Source: CBDBJL01 sp965206365 (GTDB lineage Bacteria; Pseudomonadota; Alphaproteobacteria; JABAAW01; JAHZMA01). From it: 64,000 nt of DNA. Under the pieces are notes generated by a model. That model worked only from the letters and a program-made list of their open reading frames with translations, was not told where the DNA came from and searched no databases. Both the position numbers and the translations under genes were made by a program. The number at the start of each line of letters is the position of its first letter. Positions within the stretch are counted from its first letter, which is position 1. This document shows positions 15,230 through 23,645 of the stretch, piece after piece. The stretch lies in contig CBDBJL010000018.1 of assembly GCA_965206365.1 (NCBI GenBank), positions 186,001 through 250,000 of the forward strand, read 5' to 3'.

Positions 15230-17233
15230 TTAAAATGAAATCGCAATTCCAGCTTGAGTTTCTATGCTTTCTTCAAAGCCTGCTTTTGCGGGGTCAAGCT
15301 CAGCTTCACCGATCATGTAACGCCCATAAAGGGCAATATGCTCCGTAACATTATGATTTAGCGTAATTGCCTTTACCATAGAAATGATAATTTCGGTTGG
15401 ATCCTTCGGATCAGGATAATCTTCACTTTGTGTGCTATAGCCAAGCTGACCAGAACCATAGTTAAAGCTGAGCACAATCGTTTCATTAACATTATCGGCA
15501 TCGGCTTTTTTTGCAAGAGTGTCGCGCGCAGCAAGATCTTTGGTGCCAGCGATTTCGGAAACAGCCATGGTTTTTGTGGTTGTAGAATAAGCGATAGCCA
15601 GCCAATTATTCTGGTAGCTGATATGTGAACGTCTGCCAACCCAACCCATTGAATATTTGCCATTAATCGAGCGTATGGCGGCTTGAATTGCAGCCGCTTC
15701 TGTTGTAAATGCACCCCCATACTGGCCCCCAATAACTGCATCATCATAAAGTTGTACATTTCTTTTTTTTTCGTAATTTGTAATGGCTGCACCAAAATTA
15801 AAATTAGCGAAATGATAGTTAAATCCGATCGAATTTGCAGAATAATCTGCTGTTCTTGCTTTTACTTCGGTGCCGGCAAAATCTTTGGCAATTTCTGCTT
15901 TTATTGAATTAACCCGATTCACAATCAGTGGATCTGTGGCACGAAGGCCTCGAAGCCCTTCAACAGCTGCTTTCGTACCTGCTTCGTAATTCTGCGTGTC
16001 AGTTTTGGTTGCAGTACCATTTTTCGTTAGTACTGCTATAGCATTCCCAGTCGTAAAATGATAACTATCAGTAGTAGCAGAAGTCCCATTAATATTGGGA
16101 GCCCCACTATCAGGTTTAATGTAATATTCTATAATATCAGTACCTGTAATCTTAAGCGACGTAGTACTCAAAATAGTAATGGAAGCTTCTGTCTCGTCAA
16201 TGCTAGTTGTTGTTCTTGGAGTAGGATGAGAGGGAGCATTTAAATTTCTAGGAGGGAGGATTGTAGCCGTGACGTGAGGATCATCAGAACCCGGCGTGAA
16301 AGTGGTGTTACCAACCAGCGACCCCCCTGTTAGGGTACCAGTTAACGTGGCACTAGCACTACCAGGGTACATAGCTGTGAGCTCAGCCCCGGTAATTGTT
16401 CTTTGATAAAGAGTGCCAGGCGGCTGTTGTTGGCCCTGAGGGAAACCATACTGAACCAAAGCGTTTACCCCTGCAAGCATACCAGACCCAACACGGCCAA
16501 TTATTTCTTGTTGTTTTACAGTTCCTTGCTTCCCTGGTGTCTTTGTACCGCTAAAATTAATCAATGTTGTTGATTTAAATAATCCTCCGCTAAGCTGAGA
16601 AGTGACAGGAACCGTCCCTTTGATTCTTGTTGCGACTGCAACATCAAGATCGTCAAAATCAAAAATAATCGTATTTTTTTTAGGTTCGGGATCAGGTTTA
16701 AAATTGTTATCAACAATAGATTTCGCTACCGAAAAACCAAGCGTAAAACCACGAATCTTGGGAGTGGTATAATTGATACGAATCAATCCAGCTGGAATTT
16801 CAATATCGGTTTTGCCATAAGCGTTTATCTTGCCAGCATTCGCCAAAGAGGAAAAACCATCAATACCATAGCCGCCAGGGGCAAGATCATTGGCATAACC
16901 AGAAAGGCTAGAGGCATCATCTTGATTGCTAAATTCAAGTTTTCCTAAACCACCAGCAATGGAAACATAGTTTTTTGTGAAAGGTGGAGACGGATCTTTA
17001 GGTTCTTTGAAAAAATCCTCAAGCGATATTCCCCCGGTTACTTGTAATCCCTTATCGGTTTTTTTGGTCACGGCAAAATCAACATAATAATCTTCAAGCA
17101 GAATTCTTGTTTCATCGCCATTATTGGTGATCATTAACCGACCAAAGGCACTCGCGCTGGTTTCAGCATTTGCAATAGAGTGAATCGTGAGAGCGGTTAT
17201 AATAATGCCAGATATGGTTAATTTTTTTATTAT
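15230..17233 (-). CDS. Porin-like outer-membrane protein, copy A, start codon lost (ATA)
   Basis: A beta-barrel porin-like protein, paralogous to the intact gene at 17299-19344. Aligning the two 5' ends, both have AGGAGG and the same signal-peptide codons, but the ATG of copy B (19344-19342) is ATA here (17233-17231). From ATA the frame is open for 667 codons, with signal peptide and AxA-type site (SIANA, then ETSAS). The first in-frame ATG, at 17134, would lose the signal peptide. So the protein is either made weakly from ATA or silenced. The N-terminal third and C-terminal third nearly match copy B; about residues 190-430 differ strongly. The last residue is Phe, as expected for an outer-membrane barrel. 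Confidence 0.75.
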   Translation of the reverse strand: MIKKLTISGIIITALTIHSIANAETSASAFGRLMITNNGDETRILLEDYYVDFAVTKKTDKGLQVTGGISLEDFFKEPKDPSPPFTKNYVSIAGGLGKLEFSNQDDASSLSGYANDLAPGGYGIDGFSSLANAGKINAYGKTDIEIPAGLIRINYTTPKIRGFTLGFSVAKSIVDNNFKPDPEPKKNTIIFDFDDLDVAVATRIKGTVPVTSQLSGGLFKSTTLINFSGTKTPGKQGTVKQQEIIGRVGSGMLAGVNALVQYGFPQGQQQPPGTLYQRTITGAELTAMYPGSASATLTGTLTGGSLVGNTTFTPGSDDPHVTATILPPRNLNAPSHPTPRTTTSIDETEASITILSTTSLKITGTDIIEYYIKPDSGAPNINGTSATTDSYHFTTGNAIAVLTKNGTATKTDTQNYEAGTKAAVEGLRGLRATDPLIVNRVNSIKAEIAKDFAGTEVKARTADYSANSIGFNYHFANFNFGAAITNYEKKRNVQLYDDAVIGGQYGGAFTTEAAAIQAAIRSINGKYSMGWVGRRSHISYQNNWLAIAYSTTTKTMAVSEIAGTKDLAARDTLAKKADADNVNETIVLSFNYGSGQLGYSTQSEDYPDPKDPTEIIISMVKAITLNHNVTEHIALYGRYMIGEAELDPAKAGFEESIETQAGIAISF

Positions 17234-17298
17234 ATGAAAAACCTCCTACAAACCATTAAGTTAGGTATGTTATCATAGATTAGAGTCATGTTATAGCG

Positions 17299-19344
17299 TT
17301 AAAATGCAATTGTAATCCCAGCTTGAGTTTCTACACTTTCTTCAAAACCTTCTTCTAAGGGGTCAAGCTCAGCTTCACCGATCATGTGACGCCCATACAG
17401 GGCAATATGCTCCGTAATATTATGATTTACCGTCAGCGCATGTACCATAGAAATGGCAATTTCGGTTGGGTCTTTTGGATCAAGATAATCTTCACTTTGC
17501 GTGCTATAGCCAAGCTGACCAGAACCATAGTTAAAGCTGAGCACAATCGTTTCATTAACATTATCGGCATCGGCTTTTTCTGCAAGAGTGTCGCGCGCAG
17601 CAGCATCTTTGGTGCCAGCGATTTCAGAAACGGCCATGATTTTTTTGGTTGCAGAATAAGCGAGACCCATCCAGTTATTCTGGTAGCTGATATGTGAACG
17701 TCTGCCAACCCAACCCGCTGAATATTTGCCATTAATCGAGCGTACGGCGGTCTTAATTGCAGCCGCCTCTGTTGTAAATGCACCCCCATGCTGGCCACCA
17801 ATAACTGCATCATCATAAAGTTGTACATTTTTTGTTTTTTCGTAATTTGTAATGGCTGCACCAAAATTAAAATTAGCGAAATGATAGTTAAATCCGATCG
17901 AATTTGCAGAATAATCTGCTGTTCTTGCTTTTACTTCGGTGCCGGCAACATCTTCGGCAATTTCTGCTTTTATTGAATTAATCCGATTTACAATCAGTGA
18001 ATCTGTGGCACGAAGGGCTCGAAGCCCTTCAATAGCTTGTTTTGTACCCGCATCGTAACGCTTCGTTTCAGTTTTAGTTGCAGTACCACCACTCCTTACT
18101 TGTCCTTCACTCCTCTTACTCGAAAAATGATCACTCATAGTAGTAATATACCCATTAATAATAGGATCTCCATTGGCAGGTACAATGTAATATTGCGTAA
18201 GCGTAGTACCTTCAATCGTAATTTTCGTACCATTACCTGAACTAACAGGGAAACTAAGAGAAACTTCTACCTCGTCAGCTTTAATTATCGGGGGAGGGGA
18301 GGTAGTATAAGCGGGATCCGCTAATTTTCTAGCAGGGAGGATTGTAGCCGTGACGATAGATTTACCAGAGCTCGTGAAATCGGAATTTCTTTTAAAAACC
18401 CCCCCTGTTAATTTACCAGATAATGAGACATTGGAAGCATTGGGGTAATTGCCTATGAACGTATCCCTGGTAATTGTTCTTTTATAAACAGTGCCAGCAG
18501 GAGCGCCGCTAAGAGGCAAGTGGGTCGTAGCGATATTATACATACTAGTAGAGCCCCCCATTGCTATAGGGCCTTCTTCTTCTTCTGTTACCATAGCTGT
18601 TTTTTTCTTTGCACGTGTACCTCTCGCACTAGCGTCAAAATTAGTCGGTGTTGCTAACTTAAAGGATCCTCCGTCAAGCAGAGTATTACCCAGTAGACCT
18701 AAAACTATAGGTTCTTCAATAAAAGTTCCTCTGGTTTCCGTTATGGTTGCAACATTAAAACTGTCAAAATCAAAAATAATCGTATTTTTTCTAGATTCGG
18801 GATCAGGCTTAGAATCGCTATTAGTAACAGATTTCGCTACCGAAAAACCAAGCGTAAAACCACGAATCTTGGGAGTGGTATAATTGATACGAATCAATCC
18901 AGCTGGAATTTCAATATCGGTTTTGCCATAAGCGTTTATCTTGCCAGCATTCGCCAAAGAGGAAAAACCATCAATACCATAGCCGCCAGGGGCAAGATCA
19001 TTGGCATAACCAGAAAGGCTAGAGGCATCATCTTGATTGCTAAATTCAAGTTTTCCTAAACCACCAGCAATGGAAGCATAGGTTTTTGTGAAAGGTGGAA
19101 ACGGGTCTCCAGTTTCTTTCAAAAAATCTTCAAGCAATATTCCCCCGGTTACTTGTAATCCCTTATCGGTTTTTTTGGTCACGGCAAAATCAACATAATA
19201 ATCTTCAAGCAGAATTCTTGTTTTATCGCCATCATTGCTAACAACTAACCGACCCAAGCCACTCGCGCTGGTTTCAGCATTTGCAATAGAGTGAATCGTG
19301 AGAGCGGTTACAATAATGCCAGATATGGTTAATTTTTTTATCAT
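17299..19344 (-). CDS. Porin-like outer-membrane protein, copy B (intact)
   Basis: A 681-residue exported beta-barrel protein. It has a signal peptide (MIKKLTISGIIVTALTIHSI, cleavage after ANA), a Gram-negative porin-type start (GLGRLVVSNDGDKTRILLED), strand-rich text with alternating aromatics, and a terminal strand ending AGITIAF. At 681 residues it is well above the 350-450 typical of alphaproteobacterial porins; the excess is a serine/threonine/glycine-rich central region at about residues 190-430. AGGAGG lies 8 bases before ATG. It should form a general or selective diffusion pore. The central region is where it departs from copy A, suggesting exposed loops under diversifying pressure. 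The porin family call is from pattern, not alignment. Confidence 0.8.
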   Translation of the reverse strand: MIKKLTISGIIVTALTIHSIANAETSASGLGRLVVSNDGDKTRILLEDYYVDFAVTKKTDKGLQVTGGILLEDFLKETGDPFPPFTKTYASIAGGLGKLEFSNQDDASSLSGYANDLAPGGYGIDGFSSLANAGKINAYGKTDIEIPAGLIRINYTTPKIRGFTLGFSVAKSVTNSDSKPDPESRKNTIIFDFDSFNVATITETRGTFIEEPIVLGLLGNTLLDGGSFKLATPTNFDASARGTRAKKKTAMVTEEEEGPIAMGGSTSMYNIATTHLPLSGAPAGTVYKRTITRDTFIGNYPNASNVSLSGKLTGGVFKRNSDFTSSGKSIVTATILPARKLADPAYTTSPPPIIKADEVEVSLSFPVSSGNGTKITIEGTTLTQYYIVPANGDPIINGYITTMSDHFSSKRSEGQVRSGGTATKTETKRYDAGTKQAIEGLRALRATDSLIVNRINSIKAEIAEDVAGTEVKARTADYSANSIGFNYHFANFNFGAAITNYEKTKNVQLYDDAVIGGQHGGAFTTEAAAIKTAVRSINGKYSAGWVGRRSHISYQNNWMGLAYSATKKIMAVSEIAGTKDAAARDTLAEKADADNVNETIVLSFNYGSGQLGYSTQSEDYLDPKDPTEIAISMVHALTVNHNITEHIALYGRHMIGEAELDPLEEGFEESVETQAGITIAF

Positions 19345-19409
19345 ATGAAAAACCTCCTACAAACTATTAAGTTAGGTATGTTATCATAGATTAGAGTTAT
19401 GTTATAGCG

Positions 19410-19612
19410 TTAAAATGCAATTGTAATCCCAGCTTGAGTTTCTACACTTTCTTCAAAACCTTCTTCTAAGGGGTCAAGCTCAGCTTCACCGATCATATGA
19501 CGCCCATACAGGGCAATATGCTCGCAATATTATGATTTACCGTCAGCGCATGTACCATAGAAATGGCAATTTCGGTTGGGTCTTTTGGATCAAGATAATC
19601 TTCACTTTGCGT
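19410..19612 (-). pseudogene. 3' remnant of a third porin-like gene
   Basis: About 203 bases reproduce the last 67 codons of copy B (17299-17502), including the stop and the upstream spacer pattern, then stop matching abruptly at 19613. A one-base loss around 19523 (CTCGCAAT versus CTCCGTAAT) breaks the frame as well. It is a non-coding scar of a deleted copy. Confidence 0.85.
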
Positions 19613-19718
19613 TAGATATTAAGGGGTGCCCATTTTTTGCTTGAAATTCTTACATTAAATTTATTTATGCTTAGGCAATTTTTCATAAGGTGATGCAAAA
19701 TGAAGATTACGTTTTTCT

Positions 19719-20468
19719 TTAATTTTCACATAATTGATAAAAGGTGTGAATTTCAAAAAATGCTTGGGATTTCTCATAGCGAAAATTTTTATATTCATCG
19801 GTCTCCCCCCATTTTTGTGCTTGAAAATCTTCATGGAGCATAGAAGCATCAAAGATCGTCTCTTGTTTTGTGCAATCATCACGCAAAGCTAACGCTAAGA
19901 TCGCTGAGCCTAAAATTTCGGTTAATTCTAAAAATCCTGCCCGCGCAAAAACATTCATCGTAATTATTTGGTTTCGCATAGTCTCTGCTACGGTAGGGTT
20001 TTGGCTAATTTGGATTATGGTTGTGGTTGTTTGTAATTGAATATTGTATTTTTTTTGGGCCCAATCTAGCCAAAATTGCCAATTTTTGGTTTCTAAGGCT
20101 TGCAATGATTCAGGCGAGTTGGCACGGTAGCATAATAAATCATTCAGACTATAGGCGATGATTTTATCGGTTAGCTTTTCAGAAGTTTCAGTGCTGGGAA
20201 TAATATGATCAATAACATTAAAAATACGTGTGCTTATTGGGCAGGTCTTAGAAAGCTGGATGTTGGGGCTTGTTTTTTGGGGTTGACTCTTCGAGAGTGA
20301 TTGCATTTCAGCTTCAAATTTTTTTGCCAAAGCGAATGTTGGCAATAGGATAGGGTTGCCTTTTCGTGTTAGCAGATCTTCCTGATTTTTGGATTGACCG
20401 TGGAATCCTAAAGCGGATTCTTGCCAAATAAAAGGCAAGGTGAATAGGGCAGAGAGTTTATTTTTCAT
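19719..20468 (-). CDS. ATP12-family F1-ATPase assembly chaperone
   Basis: ATP12 binds the alpha subunit during F1-ATPase assembly; the family is shared by mitochondria and alphaproteobacteria. Recognisable blocks are PILLPTFALAKKFEAE, a DLLCYRANSPESLQ segment (family DLLCYRA), NWQFWLDWAQKKYNIQLQ, and ELTEILGSAILALAL. It is 249 residues, normal for the family. The start overlaps the stop of the HAD gene (ATGA), matching the conserved HAD-ATP12 pairing of alphaproteobacteria. The N-terminal 30 residues are poorly conserved and the true start could be slightly further in. Confidence 0.85.
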   Translation of the reverse strand: MKNKLSALFTLPFIWQESALGFHGQSKNQEDLLTRKGNPILLPTFALAKKFEAEMQSLSKSQPQKTSPNIQLSKTCPISTRIFNVIDHIIPSTETSEKLTDKIIAYSLNDLLCYRANSPESLQALETKNWQFWLDWAQKKYNIQLQTTTTIIQISQNPTVAETMRNQIITMNVFARAGFLELTEILGSAILALALRDDCTKQETIFDASMLHEDFQAQKWGETDEYKNFRYEKSQAFFEIHTFYQLCEN

Positions 20469-21149
20469 TTAGGAGATTCGTTTGGCAAATCCCACAGTTT
20501 CATTAAATAATGATAGATTGCTTCGGTATTATCGACAACAATTTCGGCACCAGCATCTAAAAGTTGTTTAGAATCATGAGAGCCCCAATTTACGCCAACG
20601 CCAATCGCATCCCCATTTTTTGCCATTTCCATATCAGCGCGGGTATCGCCAATCATTACACAATGCTTGGGTGAAGCACCAGATTCGCGCATGGTTTGTT
20701 TCAGTAAAGTGGCGTCGGGTTTCATAACACCATCATCAACGGTATAGGTAGCGGTGAAATAATGCTGAATATGATTATGGGTTAAAGTATAATTCAATCC
20801 TTGCCGTGATTTTGCCGTAATTACGGCGAGAATTGTTTTTTTATTGTGGAGTTTCTCGATGAGTTCTACCATACCCGGAAATAGCTTTTCTCGCAGATCC
20901 TCATTTGCCTGATTTAAGGTAATGAATCGCTGATAATCATTAACAAAGGTGTTAATCAGGTGAAAATTGCCATCAGGCAGTAAACTAGCAACCATTTTAT
21001 TTGCAGGCTTTGCAATGAAATTTACGAATTTTGGTATCGCTGGGCGGTACCATTTGATTTTGTGTGAAGGTGGCTTTGATTGCGGAGATGATACTGATCT
21101 GGTTATCGGTAAGTGTACCTTCACAATCAAATATTACGAGATAAGACAT
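20465..21149 (-). pseudogene. HAD-family phosphatase, frameshifted after about 44 codons
   Basis: The natural start is ATG at 21149 (GGAAA 7 bases upstream), giving MSYLVIFDCEGTLTDNQISI, the HAD motif I with the nucleophile Asp in FDCEGTLTD. That frame runs through KIRKF and then terminates, while the rest of the protein lies in another frame from about IAKPANKMVASLLPD at 21017-21023. One extra base there explains it. The downstream frame carries motif II (AVITAKSRQ), the Lys of MKPDATLL, and motif III (MIGDTRADMEMA). Full length would be about 227 residues, like phosphoglycolate phosphatase relatives. The second motif-I Asp is Glu. Either a pseudogene or an indel error; the downstream ATP12 gene is intact. 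Confidence 0.75.
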
Positions 21150-21173
21150 AAGTGAATTTCCTTTATTTATAGA

Positions 21174-22067
21174 TTAATTTTTTAGGCTCACTTTTTTAAG
21201 TGATTTCTTGGACGGTAGGCTCATTTGCGTTTTCTTGATGATAAAATCTAAAGATTTTGCGGATAGGATCCGCTTGAGATATCCAAACAAATAAGTGGGC
21301 GTTGTAATATAATAGCGAATTTTTGGGTGTTTTGCACTGGCAATTTGGCAAATTATTTTGGCGACTGCGGTGCTTGGTAATGTAAAAGGAATCGGAGCAT
21401 TTTCGACAATTCGTTGTTGAAATAACATTTGGTAAGTTTGCGCAAATACACTATTTTCAGCATCGATCCATTGGTCGAAAGCTTTTTGTGCATTCATACG
21501 AAAAGCAGATTCGATCGGGCCGGGTTCGATCAATGTAACTTTAATATTTGTACCTTCTAATTCAAGACGAAGCGTATCACTTAAACCTTCAAGGGCGTAT
21601 TTACTGGCATTATAAGGACCACGAAGTGCCATGGCAACAAAACCCAAAACCGAGCTAATTTGAATGATGCGTCCATAATTTTGGTTGCGCATCATGGGTA
21701 AGATTAAACAGGTGAGTTCGTGAGTGCCAAATAGGTTGGTTTCAAATTGTGCCCGCATCGCTTCTCGGCTAACATCCTCTAAGGCTGCGGGCAAACCATA
21801 GGCAGCATTGTTGCAAAGTGCGGTTAATTGCCCATTGGTTTTGATTGTGAGATCTTTTACGGCCTGGCGAATCGATGCTGAATCATCTAAATCTAGATGG
21901 AGGGCATCGTTAAATCCAAGATTTTTGAGTTTTATCAGATCCGCTTGTTTACGTGTTGTTGCAAAAACTCGCCAGCCTTTTTCACGCATTAGTAAAGCTG
22001 TCTCGAAGCCAATGCCACTAGAGCAACCGGTGATTAAAATAGTTTTTGGGTAATTATTTTGTGACAT
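21174..22067 (-). CDS. Short-chain dehydrogenase/reductase
   Basis: NAD(P)-dependent SDR with classical motifs: TGCSSGIG (cofactor), LCNNAAYG, a catalytic Ser in QISSVLG, and YNASK (Tyr/Lys). The substrate is not identifiable. The frame is open to 22133, but the SDR fold begins right after MSQNNYPKTILITG, so I take ATG at 22067, preceded by GAAAG. That start overlaps the Smr gene by 14 bases. Product about 297 residues. It separates the Smr/xthA pair from the HAD/ATP12 pair, a position often occupied by rluC-type genes in relatives. Confidence 0.88.
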   Translation of the reverse strand: MSQNNYPKTILITGCSSGIGFETALLMREKGWRVFATTRKQADLIKLKNLGFNDALHLDLDDSASIRQAVKDLTIKTNGQLTALCNNAAYGLPAALEDVSREAMRAQFETNLFGTHELTCLILPMMRNQNYGRIIQISSVLGFVAMALRGPYNASKYALEGLSDTLRLELEGTNIKVTLIEPGPIESAFRMNAQKAFDQWIDAENSVFAQTYQMLFQQRIVENAPIPFTLPSTAVAKIICQIASAKHPKIRYYITTPTYLFGYLKRILSAKSLDFIIKKTQMSLPSKKSLKKVSLKN

Positions 22068-22656
22068 CGGTTTTCTTTCGTAAATAAACATAACGGGCAC
22101 CCTCACCACCATCTGAGGGTTTCGCGTAATCATGATACAAGATTTTATGGTGTAAAGTAGAATTTTCTAGCCATTTAGGCAGAGAATTTTGTAAAATTCT
22201 GCTTCCTTTGCCGGTAATAATCAATAGCATTCGGTGATTACGGTGATAGGATTGGATAATAAAATTAGATACGGTTTCGTAGGCTTGCGATTGTGTGAGT
22301 TTATGCAAATCAATTCGGGCCTGAATTTTCTTTTTTCCGCTAGAAATTTCATGTTGTTGCTTAAGTGGCATTGATACGGTGAAACCATGTGTTTTTAAGG
22401 GGGTAGGTTTAGGATTTGCGATGGGAGTGGGGCAAAAATTGGGGGTATTTGTTGGGGTTTCATGCTCTAATTGCGGGTTGGTGGTTGGTTTTTCGTTATA
22501 ATTTTGTTCTAAATTTGTGTGCGGTATGGGGGAAGGGAAGCTATGAAAAGGAATTTCTGTATCTAGATTATATTTATCCATCTTCAGATTATAATCGGCA
22601 AAGCTCTCGCTTGGATAGGCACTGGTTTCTAGATTATTTTTGGTTTTCCTCCCCAT
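22054..22656 (-). CDS. Smr-domain protein
   Basis: A C-terminal Smr domain (RIDLHKLTQSQAYETVSNFI, LLIITGKGSR, and GGEGARYVYLRKK) follows a low-complexity, proline- and asparagine-rich N-terminal half. Smr domains are nucleic-acid-binding or nicking modules related to the C-terminus of MutS2; the small alphaproteobacterial proteins have no settled function. The frame is open to 22809, inside xthA, but ATG at 22656 lies just beyond the xthA stop and gives a 200-residue protein of usual size. Translation is probably coupled to xthA. Confidence 0.82.
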   Translation of the reverse strand: MGRKTKNNLETSAYPSESFADYNLKMDKYNLDTEIPFHSFPSPIPHTNLEQNYNEKPTTNPQLEHETPTNTPNFCPTPIANPKPTPLKTHGFTVSMPLKQQHEISSGKKKIQARIDLHKLTQSQAYETVSNFIIQSYHRNHRMLLIITGKGSRILQNSLPKWLENSTLHHKILYHDYAKPSDGGEGARYVYLRKKTDVTK

Positions 22657-22658
22657 TT

Positions 22659-23465
22659 TTAGCGCAATTCTAGCATCATTGGAACATGATCGGAAGGACG
22701 TTCCCAGCCACGAATATGGCGATAAATTTCGGTTCGGTATAATTGATTCTGTAAGGCGGGGCTTGTCCAAATATGATCTAACCTTCGGCCTCGGTTGCTT
22801 TGCTGCCAATCACGCGATCGATACGACCACCAGCTGTAAAGCTTAACCTCATTTCCGGCAAGATCCAAGGCAGGATCAAAATGGCGAAAACTATCGATCC
22901 ATGATAGGTTATTTTGCAGATTCATTAGCTTATCGACCTCAATTGGGGTATGCGAGACAACATTGAGTAATTGTTTATGCGACCAGACATCTTGAGGCAA
23001 AGGGGCGATATTTAAATCACCTAATAAAATAATTTTTTGGTTGATGGTACGGTAATTCGCAAACCAAATTTTCATATCATCAAGAAAATCCAGCTTATGG
23101 GCAAATTTGGGGTTTGTATCGCGGTTGGGAATATCACCACCGGCAGGAACATAAAAATTGTGAATTTCAATGCCATTAGGCAATTTCACCGCAATGTGGC
23201 GACAATCTTGTTTGCGGGTAAAATCTAAATGAAAAATCTCTGCAAAAGGCAGTTTCGAGATTATCGCAACCCCATTATAGGATTTCATGCCATGAAAGGC
23301 TAAATAAGGGTAACCAGCATTTTTTAAGGCTTGGCTTGGGAAGGTATCATCGATCGTTTTGGTTTCTTGTAAGCACAGAATATCAGGCTGGTATTGTGCA
23401 AGAAATCGCACAACCATATCTATGCGTAGTCGTACCGAATTAATGTTCCAAGTCACTATTTTCAT
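22659..23465 (-). CDS. xthA: Exodeoxyribonuclease III
   Basis: AP endonuclease/3'-5' exonuclease for base-excision repair. EEP-family motifs are all present: TWNINSVRLR, LCLQETK (catalytic Glu), GDLNIAP, and SDHVPMMLEL (catalytic Asp-His). I use ATG at 23465, giving MKIVTWNIN as in other Xth proteins, rather than the longer frame open to 23501. Length is 268 residues. It leads the minus-strand run xthA-smr-SDR-HAD-ATP12. Confidence 0.95.
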   Translation of the reverse strand: MKIVTWNINSVRLRIDMVVRFLAQYQPDILCLQETKTIDDTFPSQALKNAGYPYLAFHGMKSYNGVAIISKLPFAEIFHLDFTRKQDCRHIAVKLPNGIEIHNFYVPAGGDIPNRDTNPKFAHKLDFLDDMKIWFANYRTINQKIILLGDLNIAPLPQDVWSHKQLLNVVSHTPIEVDKLMNLQNNLSWIDSFRHFDPALDLAGNEVKLYSWWSYRSRDWQQSNRGRRLDHIWTSPALQNQLYRTEIYRHIRGWERPSDHVPMMLELR

Positions 23466-23553
23466 AAGAGATAATGTGAGGGTTTCACGGTTGTTTGGCA
23501 ATCATATTTTTCATAATTGCCACAAAAAGATCTTGTGAGATGCTAAATTAATA

Positions 23554-23596
23554 ACAATATCTTGTCAAGATATTGTATGGGCATGGTTTCATGCCC
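23554..23596. terminator. Two adjacent hairpins downstream of the lipoprotein gene
   Basis: A perfect 23-base palindrome with 11-bp arms (23554-23564 and 23566-23576) is followed two bases later by a 7-bp hairpin, gggcatg/catgccc (23579-23596). Transcription from the lipoprotein gene (stop at 23646) would meet them in the order 7-bp, 11-bp, then TATTAATTT. They may terminate it or insulate xthA. The palindrome is also long enough to be a protein-binding operator. Confidence 0.45.
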
Positions 23597-23645
23597 GCCA
23601 TTTTGCGGATTTCTTATTTTTTTGGCAATGATGGCTCCGTTATAG

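Larger units (their letters stand above)
15230..19612 (-). repeat. Tandem array of porin-like gene units
   Basis: Three consecutive copies of a roughly 2-kb unit: copy A (15230-17233), copy B (17299-19344), and a 3' remnant (19410-19612). The 65-bp spacers 17234-17298 and 19345-19409 are nearly identical, so the array arose by tandem duplication. The unit borders are sharp: the remnant's match to copy B ends at 19612. Confidence 0.85.

Noticed and set aside
15373..15795. 140-residue ORF overlapping porin copy A, repeated at 17433-17864 in copy B
   Set aside because: It occurs in both copies only because the porin genes are duplicated; the porin frame, with its signal peptide and terminal Phe strand, is the coding one.
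20465..21149. Programmed frameshifting in the HAD gene
   Set aside because: No slippery heptamer or strong downstream structure at 21017-21023, and the family is not known for recoding; mutation or sequencing error is more likely.
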